From Rhodococcus pseudokoreensis (GTDB lineage: Bacteria; Actinomycetota; Actinomycetes; Mycobacteriales; Mycobacteriaceae): 64,000 bases of DNA. The stretch covers positions 4,092,001 to 4,156,000 of the forward strand of contig NZ_CP070619.1 in NCBI RefSeq assembly GCF_017068395.1. The letters run 5' to 3'. A program made the translations under genes and the position numbers. The notes under the pieces were generated by a model that saw only the letters and a program-made list of their open reading frames with translations, ran no database searches and was not told the origin of the DNA. This document shows, one piece after another, positions 52,083 through 64,000 of this stretch (positions are counted from its first letter, which is position 1; each line of letters opens with the position of its first letter).

Positions 52083-53444
52083 ATGGTGCACAGCCCGAAC
52101 GACAAGCCGGCAACCACCCTCGACACCAGCGTCGCCGTGGTCGGCGCCGGAATGTCGGGTCTGATTGCGGCCAGAGCGCTGCATCGACAGGGGATCGATG
52201 TGCTCGTTCTCGAGTCTGCGGACAGAACGGGTGGCCGGATGATGGCTGAAACCTCGGCGTTGGGCTCGCGGCTCGATCTGGGTGGGCAGTGGGTCGGCCA
52301 CGGACACCACCGGTTCTCGGCGCTGGCCGCCGAACTCGGGGCCACCGTGTTTCCCATGCGCACACCGAAGCGGCCGATCGTCGTCGGCGACGCCCGCACC
52401 ATCTCGGCCGTGAGTCCGTCGATGCTGACGGCCGCTGCCATTCTGCTGGCCTGGGAAATCCGGGCGAAGCGGGGAGCGCCGACGCGATGGAACTCGACGA
52501 CCGTGCAGGAGTGGCTTCGCAAGGTCCCGACGGTCGAAGCCCGCCGCCTCCTCGAAGTGCTCGTCGAGGTGTCGACGACCGCAGACCTCGACCGCCTCTC
52601 GATGGATGCGCTGGCCAAAATGATTCACTACCAGGGCGGACTCTCCACGATGTTGTCGACGAACGGCGGCGCACAGGAAAGTCTGATCATCGAGGGTGCA
52701 GGAACCCTGACCGACAAAATTGCCGCCGAACTCGGACCGCGGGTCCTCACGAGCAGTCGAGTGACCTCCATCAGTCGCGACGACAAGGGCGTCGTCCTCC
52801 GTACCCCATCGACTCTCATCCGAGCGTCCAAGGCGATCGTGTCGGCGCCACCACCAGTGTCGGCCAAGATCGTCTTCGACCCTCCCCTTCCGGCCGGTCG
52901 GCGCCGCCTCGAGCAGGACATGTACATGGGATCGGTGTACAAAGCGGTCGCGGTCTACGCGCATCCGTTCTGGCGCGCTACCACGGATGCCGAATTCATG
53001 TTTCTCGATGGCCCCGGCTTCGCGGTCTTCGATACCTCCCCACCCGGCGGTCCGGGCCACATGTGTGTGCTGGTGGGCGGTCGAGATGCGCGCGAACTCG
53101 ATCGACTCGACGAAGCCGGCCGCAGGCAGGCCGTCCTGGGCCCCCTCGCCGCTGCGGTCGGATCAGCCGAGATCCTGCAGCCGGCGAGCTGGCACGAAAA
53201 GTCGTGGCACCTCGACGAACACGCCTGCGGGGGATATTCGGCGCTCCCGTCCGCAGGCAGTACGGAGGGTATCTTCCCATTGCCTTCAGATCCGATCGAC
53301 AACATTCACTGGGCCGGAACCGAGACGGCGAGCGAGCACGCCGGATACATCGAGGGAGCCATCGAATCAGGCGAGCGAGCCGCGCGCGAAGTCGCAGAAG
53401 CGTTTCGGCGCGATACCGCTGCACACCGCCGATCGCCGCGGTGA
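52083..53444 (+). CDS. Flavin-containing amine oxidase
   Basis: A 453-residue FAD-dependent amine oxidase. The ADP-binding GxGxxG region is VAVVGAGMSGLIAARAL (about 16-32); GGRMMAE and LDLGGQWVGHGHHR follow. FAD-contacting C-terminal NIHWAGTETASEHAGYIEGAIESG is intact. The gene is complete, unlike the frameshifted paralogue upstream. ATG 52083 has GGAGTGAG upstream. It would oxidise a primary amine or polyamine to an aldehyde with H2O2 release. A half-operator similar to that of the TetR gene lies about 60 bp upstream. Confidence 0.9.
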   Translation: MVHSPNDKPATTLDTSVAVVGAGMSGLIAARALHRQGIDVLVLESADRTGGRMMAETSALGSRLDLGGQWVGHGHHRFSALAAELGATVFPMRTPKRPIVVGDARTISAVSPSMLTAAAILLAWEIRAKRGAPTRWNSTTVQEWLRKVPTVEARRLLEVLVEVSTTADLDRLSMDALAKMIHYQGGLSTMLSTNGGAQESLIIEGAGTLTDKIAAELGPRVLTSSRVTSISRDDKGVVLRTPSTLIRASKAIVSAPPPVSAKIVFDPPLPAGRRRLEQDMYMGSVYKAVAVYAHPFWRATTDAEFMFLDGPGFAVFDTSPPGGPGHMCVLVGGRDARELDRLDEAGRRQAVLGPLAAAVGSAEILQPASWHEKSWHLDEHACGGYSALPSAGSTEGIFPLPSDPIDNIHWAGTETASEHAGYIEGAIESGERAAREVAEAFRRDTAAHRRSPR

Positions 53445-53494
53445 ACGCAGCTGGTGATCCCGTCTCGGCCTGAGACTCCAGTACTCTACTTGGA

Positions 53495-54061
53495 GTGGCC
53501 ATTCGACCGATCCTCATCGCCGGCGATTCCAGACTCACCACGCCGGCAGTCCCGGTAACCGTGTTCGACGACGAACTCCGCGCCTTCGTCGACGACCTCT
53601 ACGAGACCAACACGGCAGCTCACGGAGCAGGTCTCGCAGCCAACCAGGTCGGCGATCCGAGAGCGATCTTCGTGTTCGACCTGATCGACGACGGGCGTCG
53701 GCACCGCGGTCATGTCGTCAACCCGACGCTCGAGACAGCTCCACTGCCGGAGACGATGCCTGATCCCGACGACCTCGAGGGATGCCTATCGGTTCCCGGC
53801 GAGCGCTATCCCACCGGCCGGGCCGAGTGGGCGCGGGTGACCGGCGTCGACAGCGCGGGTGAGCCCGTCTCGTTCGAAGGCCTCGGCTACCTCGCCCGCT
53901 GCCTGCAGCACGAAACGGATCACCTGGCCGGGCATCTGTACCTCGATCGCTTGATCGGCCGCAACCATCGCGCCGCCCGCAAGATGATCAAGAAGCGTGG
54001 CTGGTCCGAGCCGGGTAATTCCTGGATGCCCGGCGCAGATCGGAACCCATTCGGCTGGTGA
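53495..54061 (+). CDS. def: Peptide deformylase
   Basis: A 188-residue metalloenzyme that removes the formyl group from nascent proteins. All three motifs are present: [10 protein letters not shown] (44-53), EGCLSV (95-100, metal ligand C97) and QHETDHL (138-144, H139, E140, H143). The start is GTG 53495 with little space for a ribosome binding site; translation may be leaderless. Being near catabolic genes suggests an accessory copy rather than the housekeeping one, but this is not certain. Confidence 0.92.
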   Translation: MAIRPILIAGDSRLTTPAVPVTVFDDELRAFVDDLYETNTAAHGAGLAANQVGDPRAIFVFDLIDDGRRHRGHVVNPTLETAPLPETMPDPDDLEGCLSVPGERYPTGRAEWARVTGVDSAGEPVSFEGLGYLARCLQHETDHLAGHLYLDRLIGRNHRAARKMIKKRGWSEPGNSWMPGADRNPFGW

Positions 54062-54125
54062 ACCACCGGGCAATCCACAAGACTGGGGATTCACCGTCAG
54101 ATATGACGAACGGAGGGCCCGCGTC

Positions 54126-54800
54126 TTGCCCGCATCCGTCGAGAGGTGGCTCTCCGAGCGCCGCCGCTCCGGCTTCAGCGTGCTCGTGGCTGCCGTTGCG
54201 GCGATACTCCTCGGCCCAGTGGGACTGTCTTCGCTCGGTTTCGCCGATGCGAGCGTGATCGTGCCCCTGGTCTATCTCGTGACATATCTCGTGGTCACGG
54301 TCGCGGCGTTCTCCCTGGCACCGGACGCGATCGTGCAGCAATGGGCGGAACGGGAGAGCCGCGGGACCATACTGCAGCGCTATGTCCTGGGCACTGCTCC
54401 CGGCCCGGGGGTGTCCCTCTTCATGGCGGCGATCGCACTCGCGGTCGCGGTGGTGTGGCTGCCGGGCCGTGGCGGCGGCGCACTGCCGGACCCGCTCCGG
54501 ATCGGCATCGCCGTCGTCCTGGTCGTCGTGTCCTGGACCTGTGTGCTGGTGTCGTTCGCGATCACGTTCTACGCGGACAACGTCGTCGAGCAGGGCCAGG
54601 GTCTGGGTTTCCCCGGCGGGTCGCCCAGGTGGGCAAGTTACGTCTACTTCGCCGTCTCGGTGATGACCACCTTCGGGACGACCGACGTCGACGTGACGTC
54701 CGATGCCATGCGCCGGACGGTCGCGGTGAACGCAGTGATCGCGTTCGTCTTCAACACGGTGACAGTCGCGACGGTCGTGTCCGTCCTCGCCGGCGCCTGA
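54126..54800 (+). CDS. DUF1345 membrane protein
   Basis: A 224-residue integral membrane protein with about six hydrophobic segments and the conserved [22 protein letters not shown] stretch (here in parts) of DUF1345 proteins, then an N-x-N-T tail region [16 protein letters not shown] 54126 is chosen, with GGAGGG upstream; the frame is open back to 53997 within the deformylase gene. The function of DUF1345 is unknown. Its position after the deformylase gene is probably incidental. Confidence 0.7.
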   Translation: MPASVERWLSERRRSGFSVLVAAVAAILLGPVGLSSLGFADASVIVPLVYLVTYLVVTVAAFSLAPDAIVQQWAERESRGTILQRYVLGTAPGPGVSLFMAAIALAVAVVWLPGRGGGALPDPLRIGIAVVLVVVSWTCVLVSFAITFYADNVVEQGQGLGFPGGSPRWASYVYFAVSVMTTFGTTDVDVTSDAMRRTVAVNAVIAFVFNTVTVATVVSVLAGA

Positions 54801-54944
54801 GTCACCCCGCTCGCGGAGCACCCGATGGTGCACTGTGCACTGACCTTCGGGCCGATGTGGTGAGTGTTTGCGTAGATCGCTCCCGGGCAGACGGCGCAGC
54901 ATTGGGACGCTCGCCGCATCCGTGAAACGACAGGAATTCAGTCC

Positions 54945-55733
54945 ATGCGTAGTTTCGAATTGATCGACGCCGTCGAACTCGTCGACGGGGTCCTGCAACT
55001 GACCGTCGCCAGCGCCGCCGCCGGCACCGCGATGGACGCAGTTCTGGTCAGCGCTTGCACCGAGGCCCTGCGCGCGCTTGGCACCGATGTCGGTGCCGTT
55101 CTCCTGACCGGGTCGGGCCCCAACTTCTGCGCGGGTGGCAACCTCCAGAACTTCTCCGAGTCCGACGATCGCGGCGCCTACCTCCACGAGATGGCCGACG
55201 GGTTACACGATTTCGTGCGCGCCCTCGCCGCGAGCCCCGTCCCCGTGGTCGCGGCCGTGCAGGGCTGGGCGGCCGGCGCAGGCATGAGCCTGGTGTGCTC
55301 GGCCGACATCGCGATCGGCGGCCCGTCGACGACCATGCGGTCCGCCTATCCCCGCGTCGGGCTCAGCCCCGACGGCGGCATCACCTGGTTGCTGCCCCGC
55401 ATCGTCGGGGCCGGCCGCGCCCGGGAGATCCTGCTCACCGACACCGTGATCGGCGCCGAGGAGGCGGTCCGCCTCGGGCTGCTCAGCCGCACCGTCCCCG
55501 ACGACGAAATCCGCAGCGAGGCCTTACGCGTCGCCCGCAGTTTCATCGACGGTCCCCGCGCCACCTACGCGTCGATGAGACGGCTACTGGCCCAGTCGCC
55601 CGACGCGCCCCTGCACGAGCAACTCGACGCCGAACGCGACGGGATCGCCGCCGCCGCGAACAGCAGGACGGGCAGGGAAGGCGTCGACGCCTTCGTCGCC
55701 AAGCGGAAGCCCGACTTCCGAAGCGTCAACTGA
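54945..55733 (+). CDS. Enoyl-CoA hydratase/isomerase family protein
   Basis: A 262-residue crotonase. The oxyanion-hole motifs are FCAGGNLQNF (about 62-71) and AAVQGWAAGAGMSLV (about 103-117); the active-site region GLSPDGGITWLLPRI lacks the double glutamate of classic hydratases, which argues for an isomerase or another crotonase activity. The ATG has a modest ribosome binding site. It stands alone. It could serve fatty acid or aromatic side-chain breakdown. Confidence 0.85.
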   Translation: MRSFELIDAVELVDGVLQLTVASAAAGTAMDAVLVSACTEALRALGTDVGAVLLTGSGPNFCAGGNLQNFSESDDRGAYLHEMADGLHDFVRALAASPVPVVAAVQGWAAGAGMSLVCSADIAIGGPSTTMRSAYPRVGLSPDGGITWLLPRIVGAGRAREILLTDTVIGAEEAVRLGLLSRTVPDDEIRSEALRVARSFIDGPRATYASMRRLLAQSPDAPLHEQLDAERDGIAAAANSRTGREGVDAFVAKRKPDFRSVN

Positions 55734-55769
55734 AACCTTCGAATCAGCTCGCGCACAACAAGGTAGAGG

Positions 55770-58700
55770 TCAGGTGGATTGCCGCTCCTCCACGACCCAG
55801 GCCGCGACCTGGGCTCGCGAGTTGAATCCGAGTTTGGTGAGTATGTGTTCGACATGTCCCTGCGCGGTGCGCTGTGAGATCACGAGCCGGGCGGCGATGG
55901 CCTTGTTGGTCAGCCCCTCGGCGATCAGCTCGGCGACCTGTCGTTCACGTTTCGTCAGTTTCACCGATCCAGAGGGTGTGGACTCTTTCTGGGGTCGTTC
56001 ACCGAGTGCGTACGAGACGGCGGAGTCGAGATCCATCTTCCGGCCTTGATGCTGTGCGTCCTGGTAGTCCTTTTCGGTGAGCATTCGGCGGACTGACCGT
56101 TCGCACTCGTCGTGATGTACGAGCAGGTCGGGGACGAAGACCGAAGTGCTTCCCACTGCGTGACCGATGGCTTCGGCGGCTCCCATCAAAATGGCGGCGC
56201 GCTTGGGATCGGTGCCGCCGGCGATCCACGCGAGAGCTTCGAGGCCGTTCGCGCAATTGACCGGATCGTCGACGAGGCGGCTGAGCCGCAGCCCCTCCTC
56301 GAGCAATTCGGTTGCACGACGCCGTTCGCCCTGCCGCCACTGCGCAACCGCCATGACCCACAGGACGTAGGCCCGATACACGGATTCGCCCTGACGATCG
56401 GTGATCGAGAGGGCTTCCTCGTAGCATTCGACCGCCCGGCGGGGATCGTCGTCGAGTAGCTCGTAGGTCAGACCGAGCAACGTGAGCGCCTCGACGTGTA
56501 TGACGAGCTCGCGCCTCGCTTCTCGAAGCACGGTCAGTGCACGCTCGAAACCGGAGCACGCGCGCACGAGATCACCGTTGAAAAGTCCGAAGATGCCGTC
56601 CGCGTGGTCGACGACGGCGTGCGCGACGGGATCGGGGACGTGGTCGGCCAGGGCATGCGCCTGCTCGACGAGGGCAGCGCCTTGCTGATGGTCCCGTTGC
56701 TGTTCGGCGATCAGGCAGTCAGCGTAGAGCGCTTTGGCCGTCACGATCGTCGGCGGCAAATTCGGTGACGAGAGGAATCGGTCGAGCCATCGCCGTGTCT
56801 CGCTGAGCAGACCGCGGGTACCCCAGTGCAGGCACGCCGCAGTTGCGATCTGCAAGCCTTCCTCGACGTCGCCCTCGGCGAGGCAGAACTCCATGGCATC
56901 CCGCAAGTTCGACTGTTCGCGGTTGAAGCGGGCGAGCCATTCGATTTGTCGGGGGCCGATGAACTCGGCTTCAGCGGTGCGGGCCAACTGGCGATACCAA
57001 TCCCGGTGCCGCCTACGCAGGTCCGAATAGTTGCCGGTCTGCTGAGCCTTCTCGCGACCGTAGTCGCGGAGAGTCTCGAGCAGCCGGTATCGCACCGTCA
57101 CGCCCTGGTCCTCCCGGGTCAGGATCGACTTGTCGACGAGCGATGCCACCGCGTCCAGGAGGTCCGGTGCGTCGGCGCCTTCTCCGCATACCTGTTCTGC
57201 CGCATCCAGTTCGAAACTACCCGCGAATACCGACAGCTGTTCCCATGCCCGCTGCTCCCGCGTGGTGCAGAGTTCGTAGCTCCAATCGAGACACAACCTC
57301 AGCGTCTGCTGGCGCGAGGGTGCACCGCGGCTTCCGCGCGTCAGAAGCGCGTAGCGGTCGCTCAGGCGTTGCAGAATCTGCTCGGGTGACATCGCCCGTA
57401 ACCGTGCCGCCGCCAGCTCGATCGGTAGCGGCAACCCGTCCAGCCGGCGGCAGATTCGGGTCACCGCGGTCTTGTTGGTCTCGGTCAGGGCAAAGGCCGG
57501 GACCGCGGCGGTGGCGCGTTCGGTGAACAGCGACACGGCGTCGTAGCGGGGAAGACCCTGGAGTGACGGCTCGCGATCCGGGTCGGGGACCGTCAGCGGT
57601 GGAACGCGCAACGCCACTTCCCCGCCGATTGTCAAGGGTTCCCGGCTGGTCGCGAGGACGCGCAGGCCCGGGCTCTGCTGCAACAGTGTCGTCGCGAGGT
57701 CTGCCACGGCATCGACGACTTGTTCGCAATTGTCCAGTATCAGCAGAAGTTCCCGCGACGAGAGGAAGTCCAGCAGGACTTCACGAAGAGACCGAGCCGT
57801 CTGGTCCCGCAATCCGAGGGCGGTGGCCACGACGTCGATCACCAGAGACGGGTCGCGTACCTCGCCGAGTTCGACAAGCCAAGCCCCGTCGGCGAATTCG
57901 CGCTGCATTGCTGTCGCGACCCGTATCGCCAGACGGGTCTTCCCGACTCCGCCTATTCCGGTCAACGTCAGCAGCCGCGACGATGCCAGTAGACTTCTCG
58001 CCTCGGTGAGTTCGTGCCTGCGTCCCACGAAGCTGGTCAATTCGAGAGGCAGATTTCCCGTCCGGTGGGCGGAGGGACCGAGGGATGTTCGCCGTCGAGT
58101 GTCCGGCGGGTCCGGGGCGGGGGTGTCCGGTGACGTGTGCAGAGCCATCACGTCGGCGGGCAGGCCACGGCGGAGTTGGACGTCGCGCAGACTCTCACCG
58201 AATGCGGCGGCAGAGGACGGACGGTCCTCCGGTCGGCCGGCCATCGCCTGCTCGATCACGGTGGTGATGTCGTCCGCGATTCCCTGCTCCCGAAGATCCG
58301 GTGCCGGTTCGGTGGTGATGCGGACGAACTGGGCCACCAACTGTTCGCCGCTGCGCCGCTCGAACGCTGCGTGCCCGGTGACCGCACAGAACAGGGTGGC
58401 ACCCAACCCGTAGATATCCGAGGCCGGGCTCGCGGACGCGCCGCCGAGGACCTCGGGCGCGGTGAACGCGGGCGAACCCGTGACGACGCCCGTGGCGGTT
58501 TCGAAGCCCCCGGACATGTGGGCGATCCCGAAGTCCGTGAGTGCCGGCTCGCCGTATTCGGTGAGGAGGACGTTTGCGGGTTTCACGTCACGGTGGACGA
58601 TGCCGTGCCGGTGTGCGGTCTCGAGTGCACCGGCGAGTTTGACCCCGAGGTGCAGCACCTCGTCCACCGAGAGTGGGCCGTGCCGTCGGATACGAGTGTC

Positions 58701-59033
58701 CAGGGAGCCTTGGGGGTGGTACGGCATCACGAGAAACGGATCGCCGCTTCCGGTGACGCCGACTTCGAGCACAGTCACGATGTTCGGATGGCCGGTCAGA
58801 CGACCCATCGCGCGCTGTTCGCGGAAGAACCGTTCCCGGTTCTCCTCCGCGAGATCCGTGGTCAGAACCTTGACGGCGACGGTCCGGTCGAGCGTCGCCT
58901 GCGTGCACCGGTAGACGACACCGAACCCTCCGCGCCCGATCTCCTGGGCGTCGTCGAATCCGTCCGCACTCAACTGCGCGGTGGCCGTCGGGTTCACATC
59001 GCGTCGGGTCTCGAACGGATCGTCATCGGCCAC
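55770..59033 (-). CDS. Ser/Thr kinase-STAND ATPase-LuxR regulator (PknK-like)
   Basis: A 1087-residue cytosolic regulator. A protein kinase domain covers about 25-290: IGRGGFGVVYRC, K55 in VAVKVL, HRDVKPANVLL (147-157), DFGIAHM and TGSPAFTAPEV. A STAND/NB-ARC ATPase follows with P-loop GIGGVGKT (359-366) and CEQVVDAVADL. A helical repeat region (about 680-1000) ends in a LuxR helix-turn-helix (LTKRERQVAELIAEGLTNKAIA). This is the architecture of mycobacterial PknK. It would integrate phosphorylation, ATP hydrolysis and promoter binding. It is convergent with the enoyl-CoA hydratase gene. Confidence 0.92.
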   Translation of the reverse strand: MADDDPFETRRDVNPTATAQLSADGFDDAQEIGRGGFGVVYRCTQATLDRTVAVKVLTTDLAEENRERFFREQRAMGRLTGHPNIVTVLEVGVTGSGDPFLVMPYHPQGSLDTRIRRHGPLSVDEVLHLGVKLAGALETAHRHGIVHRDVKPANVLLTEYGEPALTDFGIAHMSGGFETATGVVTGSPAFTAPEVLGGASASPASDIYGLGATLFCAVTGHAAFERRSGEQLVAQFVRITTEPAPDLREQGIADDITTVIEQAMAGRPEDRPSSAAAFGESLRDVQLRRGLPADVMALHTSPDTPAPDPPDTRRRTSLGPSAHRTGNLPLELTSFVGRRHELTEARSLLASSRLLTLTGIGGVGKTRLAIRVATAMQREFADGAWLVELGEVRDPSLVIDVVATALGLRDQTARSLREVLLDFLSSRELLLILDNCEQVVDAVADLATTLLQQSPGLRVLATSREPLTIGGEVALRVPPLTVPDPDREPSLQGLPRYDAVSLFTERATAAVPAFALTETNKTAVTRICRRLDGLPLPIELAAARLRAMSPEQILQRLSDRYALLTRGSRGAPSRQQTLRLCLDWSYELCTTREQRAWEQLSVFAGSFELDAAEQVCGEGADAPDLLDAVASLVDKSILTREDQGVTVRYRLLETLRDYGREKAQQTGNYSDLRRRHRDWYRQLARTAEAEFIGPRQIEWLARFNREQSNLRDAMEFCLAEGDVEEGLQIATAACLHWGTRGLLSETRRWLDRFLSSPNLPPTIVTAKALYADCLIAEQQRDHQQGAALVEQAHALADHVPDPVAHAVVDHADGIFGLFNGDLVRACSGFERALTVLREARRELVIHVEALTLLGLTYELLDDDPRRAVECYEEALSITDRQGESVYRAYVLWVMAVAQWRQGERRRATELLEEGLRLSRLVDDPVNCANGLEALAWIAGGTDPKRAAILMGAAEAIGHAVGSTSVFVPDLLVHHDECERSVRRMLTEKDYQDAQHQGRKMDLDSAVSYALGERPQKESTPSGSVKLTKRERQVAELIAEGLTNKAIAARLVISQRTAQGHVEHILTKLGFNSRAQVAAWVVEERQST

Positions 59034-59190
59034 GGCTAAGCCGATTCATCCGAGCCGTTTCGCTGGTTCAGCACCACTTACCTCCCGAGAACGTCTCCTC
59101 AGGATATCGCCGACGAGCGGTACCGGCGGGGGCGTTCGTCGAGGCGTAAGAATCCAGACCAGTTGGTTCAATTCGTACGGGTCGGGAGCG

Positions 59191-61545
<2,355 letters not shown>

Positions 61546-61546
<1 letters not shown>

Positions 61547-61773
61547 CAGCCCACCTGACTCTCGGCGATCTCGACGAGAAGCTGTCCCGCTTCGATCGCG
61601 TCTCCCTCTGCGACAGAGAGACTTTCGATGATTCCGGGGCCCTCTGCCTCGACCGGAATCTCCATCTTCATGGATTCGAGGATCATGATGCAATCGCCGG
61701 CGGCGACGCTGTCACCCACGGCCATCTCGATCTTCCACACGGAAGCGGACATTTCGGCGTTGATCTGGTTCAC
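61546..61773 (-). CDS. Biotin carboxyl carrier protein, 75 residues
   Basis: A free biotinyl domain. The biotin lysine is K36 in LESMKMEIPV, in a hairpin typical of BCCP/lipoyl-like domains. It starts at GTG 61773 behind AGGAAAATGCC; a longer frame upstream overlaps the carboxyltransferase gene. It is only 75 residues, without the proline-rich linker of AccB, and carries the carboxyl group from the biotin carboxylase to the carboxyltransferase encoded upstream. Confidence 0.88.
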
Positions 61774-61796
61774 GGCATTTTCCTGTTCTCTGACGT

Positions 61797-63377
61797 CTAC
61801 GGACGAATCGTCCACTGGCGGCGTTGCGGCCCGCGCTTGGATTCGAGGAGGCCGCGGGACGCCTCGACGAACGCACACACGATTTCGCGCGTTTCCCGCG
61901 GATCGATCATGTTCTCGACGCCGAATGCTTCGACTGTGGCCCACGGGTCCGACAGTGCGTACATCTTGTCTTCGACGATCCTGCGGTACTCTTCGGGATT
62001 CTCCGCCGCGGCGATCTCACGGGAGTACGCGGCTTCGACACCGCCTTCCACCGGAAGGTCACCCCACTCGGCGCTCGGCCAAGCCAATCGGAGACAGAGC
62101 CCGTCGGTCTGCGCGGTCGCCGACACCGCCATTCCGTACGCCTTGCGCACCTGAATCGTGACGACCGGGACCTCGGCTTCGACCAGCGACTGGATCGCTC
62201 GCATGCCCCAGCGGACCACACTGCCGCGTTCAGCGTCGGGTCCGACCATGAACCCCGGCACGTCGACGAAGTAGATGACGGGGAGGTGGAAGGTCGAGCA
62301 GATGTCCACGAAACGGATCTGCTTCTCCGCTGCCGCAGCATCCAGGGCACCGCCCAGGTGCATCGGATTGCTCGAGATGATGCCGACGGGGGTACCGTCC
62401 ATCCGCGCGTACCCGGTGACGATGCCCTTGCCCCAGCCTCCGCCGACCTCGAAGAATGATTCCCGGTCGACGATGGCCTCGATCATTTTCTGCGCCTTGT
62501 ACGGCCGCCGCCGGTTCTCCGGGATGATCGTCAGCAGTTCGTCGGCGCGTCGGGTGACCGGATCGGAGCGGTCTCCGCGGGGAGGCAGTTCCCAGACGTT
62601 CTGCGGCATGTAGCTCAGGAATTTCTGCATCTGCGCAATGGCGTCGGCTTCGTCCTCGGCGAGGTTGTCGATACCACCGGAGATGCCGGTGTGCACGGCC
62701 GACCCGCCCAGCTCGGACTTGCTGAGGTCCTTGCCGAGTGCGCGTTTCACCAGCGGGGGACCGCCTGCGAACATCGCCGAGTCGCGGGTCATGACGCTGA
62801 AGTGACTCAGCACGGTACGTCCTGCGGTGCCTCCCGCCGACGTGCCGCTGACCATGGTCATCACCGGCACCTCGGCCAGCAGTTCGAAGGATCTCCGCCA
62901 GCTCAGGGAGGACACCAGGTACGAGTGCCCCTTGTCGGCCTGCGCGGCGATGTCACCGCCGATGCCCTCCATGAACAACACCAGCGGAATCCGGAGTTCG
63001 TGTGCGAGGTCCTCGACGAAGCCGCCCATTCCGCCTTTCATGCGGTCGAGGTACGTCTGGGGAGCGCCGGCTCGAACCGTGAAGTCCTCACCACCCAGCG
63101 ACACCGTACGGCCGCCGAATTGCGCCAGCCCACAGACATAGCTGGACGGGATCTTTCCCACCACTTCTCCGGTCGCCGAGTGCTCCTCGAATGCCGTGTA
63201 CTCGCCGACTTCGTAGAACTCGGTGGCAGCATGCTCGATCCGCTCCCGGATCGTGAGGCGGCCCTGCTCGTGTTGCCGATCGATTCGACGCTTGCCGCCC
63301 AGCTCGCGCGACAATTCGCGGCGACGCTTCAGCTCGGCCAGCGCTCCCTCCCAGTTGAATCCGCTCATGTCGGTCAC
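61797..63377 (-). CDS. Acyl-CoA carboxylase carboxyltransferase subunit
   Basis: A 526-residue AccD/PccB-type protein of two crotonase-like halves: GKRRIDRQHEQGRLTIRERIE, SGTSAGGTAGRTV, then FVDVPGFMVGPDAERG and WPSAEWGDLPVEGGV. It transfers the carboxyl group from biotin to an acyl-CoA, making a methylmalonyl-CoA-like or other product. The start is GTG 63377, overlapping the stop of the CoA ligase gene (GTGA); ATG 63368 is an alternative. The acyl group cannot be told from the sequence. Confidence 0.92.
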   Translation of the reverse strand: MTDMSGFNWEGALAELKRRRELSRELGGKRRIDRQHEQGRLTIRERIEHAATEFYEVGEYTAFEEHSATGEVVGKIPSSYVCGLAQFGGRTVSLGGEDFTVRAGAPQTYLDRMKGGMGGFVEDLAHELRIPLVLFMEGIGGDIAAQADKGHSYLVSSLSWRRSFELLAEVPVMTMVSGTSAGGTAGRTVLSHFSVMTRDSAMFAGGPPLVKRALGKDLSKSELGGSAVHTGISGGIDNLAEDEADAIAQMQKFLSYMPQNVWELPPRGDRSDPVTRRADELLTIIPENRRRPYKAQKMIEAIVDRESFFEVGGGWGKGIVTGYARMDGTPVGIISSNPMHLGGALDAAAAEKQIRFVDICSTFHLPVIYFVDVPGFMVGPDAERGSVVRWGMRAIQSLVEAEVPVVTIQVRKAYGMAVSATAQTDGLCLRLAWPSAEWGDLPVEGGVEAAYSREIAAAENPEEYRRIVEDKMYALSDPWATVEAFGVENMIDPRETREIVCAFVEASRGLLESKRGPQRRQWTIRP

Positions 63378-64000
63378 TTCCCGCCTGTTGTGGCTGGACT
63401 CTGGCCCAGCCTGTCGAATATTCCGACCCCGCTGACAGCCGTGGAGAGGCGATGCTTTTGGATCACGCCGGTCCCCGGGCTGCGCACGAACACGGTTGCG
63501 TCGACCTGTTCGACGAATCGCGGTACCGCGTATCGCGGCAGCCGCTGTTCGCAGTGGTCGAAGAAGCCCGACACGTCGAATGCCGCGCCGTCCTCACATG
63601 CGACGAGCGCCTTGATCTCGTCTTCTCCACCCAACTGGTCCACGACACCGATCGCGGCGACATCGGCAACACCGGGTGCCTGCCGAAGGACGGCTTCCAG
63701 TTCGTAGGCCGAGATGTTCTCGCCGCGTCGGCGGAGCGAGTCGGTCATCCTGCCCTTGAAGAACAGGTAGCCGTCCTCGTCGAGGAATCCCAGGTCGCCG
63801 GTGTGGTGCCACAGGTTTCGCCATGCCTTCACCGTCGCGTCCGGCCGTCGCCAATAGCCCGACAACGTCATGTTGGGAAACAGCGGACGATGGCAGATCT
63901 CCCCTGTCTCACCGGGAGGCAATCGACGGCCGTCCGGTGCGAGAATCGTCACCTCGAACGCATCGCACGCGACGCCCGCGCTGCCGCGCCGGTGAACGTC
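63374..64000 (-). CDS. AMP-dependent acyl-CoA synthetase, C-terminal part (cut by window edge)
   Basis: The last 208 residues of an ANL-family CoA ligase. Present are PPGETGEICHRP, WHHTGDLGFLDEDGYLFFKGR (A7) and TDSLRRRGENISAYELEAVL (A8), resembling the CaiC crotonobetaine/carnitine CoA ligase group. The reading frame extends to 64000 without a start, so the gene continues outside the window. It overlaps the carboxyltransferase start by GTGA and would supply the acyl-CoA to be carboxylated. Confidence 0.88.
   Translation of the reverse strand, partial: DVHRRGSAGVACDAFEVTILAPDGRRLPPGETGEICHRPLFPNMTLSGYWRRPDATVKAWRNLWHHTGDLGFLDEDGYLFFKGRMTDSLRRRGENISAYELEAVLRQAPGVADVAAIGVVDQLGGEDEIKALVACEDGAAFDVSGFFDHCEQRLPRYAVPRFVEQVDATVFVRSPGTGVIQKHRLSTAVSGVGIFDRLGQSPATTGGK

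Overview
The window is high-G+C actinobacterial chromosome, most likely Rhodococcus of the opacus/jostii type. The grounds are the strong G/C bias at third codon positions, frequent GTG and TTG starts, F420/LLM-type and KshB-like oxidoreductases, several GAF/PAS-ANTAR regulators, P450s in catabolic operons and a two-component phenol hydroxylase beside an AraC regulator. The genus call is an inference. I saw no rRNA, tRNA, insertion sequence, prophage or CRISPR array.

Layout. Positions 1-13 kb hold small metabolic units: a GntR regulator (cut by the left edge) facing a class I aldolase, a sugar isomerase, a methyltransferase, a P450, guanine deaminase, a secreted lipoprotein, a Gfo/Idh/MocA dehydrogenase, a pair of unknown 93-residue proteins, a cation/proton antiporter, and an XRE-cupin regulator with a threonine-aldolase-type enzyme. 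Positions 13-16.4 kb are scarred DNA: a VapBC module flanked by a gene and a copy of that gene's 3' end, a decarboxylase remnant and two frameshifted small genes. Positions 16.4-24.2 kb form a stress island: large-subunit catalase, hemerythrin, a J-domain protein, Hsp20 facing an HspR-like regulator, and three ANTAR-domain proteins. A type III glutamine synthetase with a GlnR-like box follows.

Positions 26.7-42.5 kb are the most unusual part. A leftward operon encodes a PEP-synthase-like phospho-histidine protein without an ATP-grasp domain, two aminoglycoside-phosphotransferase-fold kinases, an LLM oxidoreductase and an NTF2-like protein. Facing it are a SurE phosphatase, a winged-helix protein and an acyl-CoA synthetase. 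Next is a rightward operon with tightly overlapping genes: P450, aldehyde dehydrogenase, SDR and a PPDK-like protein that keeps the ATP-grasp and His domains but lacks the pyruvate barrel. A TetR regulator and a ferredoxin reductase come after it. A TGTGA-N8-TCAC motif recurs in both divergent promoters. I propose a catabolic regulon in which an alcohol- or phenol-type substrate is phosphorylated and later CoA-activated.

Positions 42.5-49.8 kb carry a phenol/alkylphenol upper pathway: HpaB-type hydroxylase, flavin reductase, extradiol dioxygenase, its ferredoxin, a C-C hydrolase and an exported metallo-beta-lactamase-fold protein, with a divergent AraC regulator. Positions 49.8-53.4 kb hold two flavin amine oxidases around a TetR gene; the first is frameshifted. 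The right end carries peptide deformylase, a DUF1345 membrane protein, an enoyl-CoA hydratase, a PknK-like kinase/STAND/LuxR regulator, and an operon for a three-part acyl-CoA carboxylase with a nitronate monooxygenase and a CoA ligase cut by the right edge.
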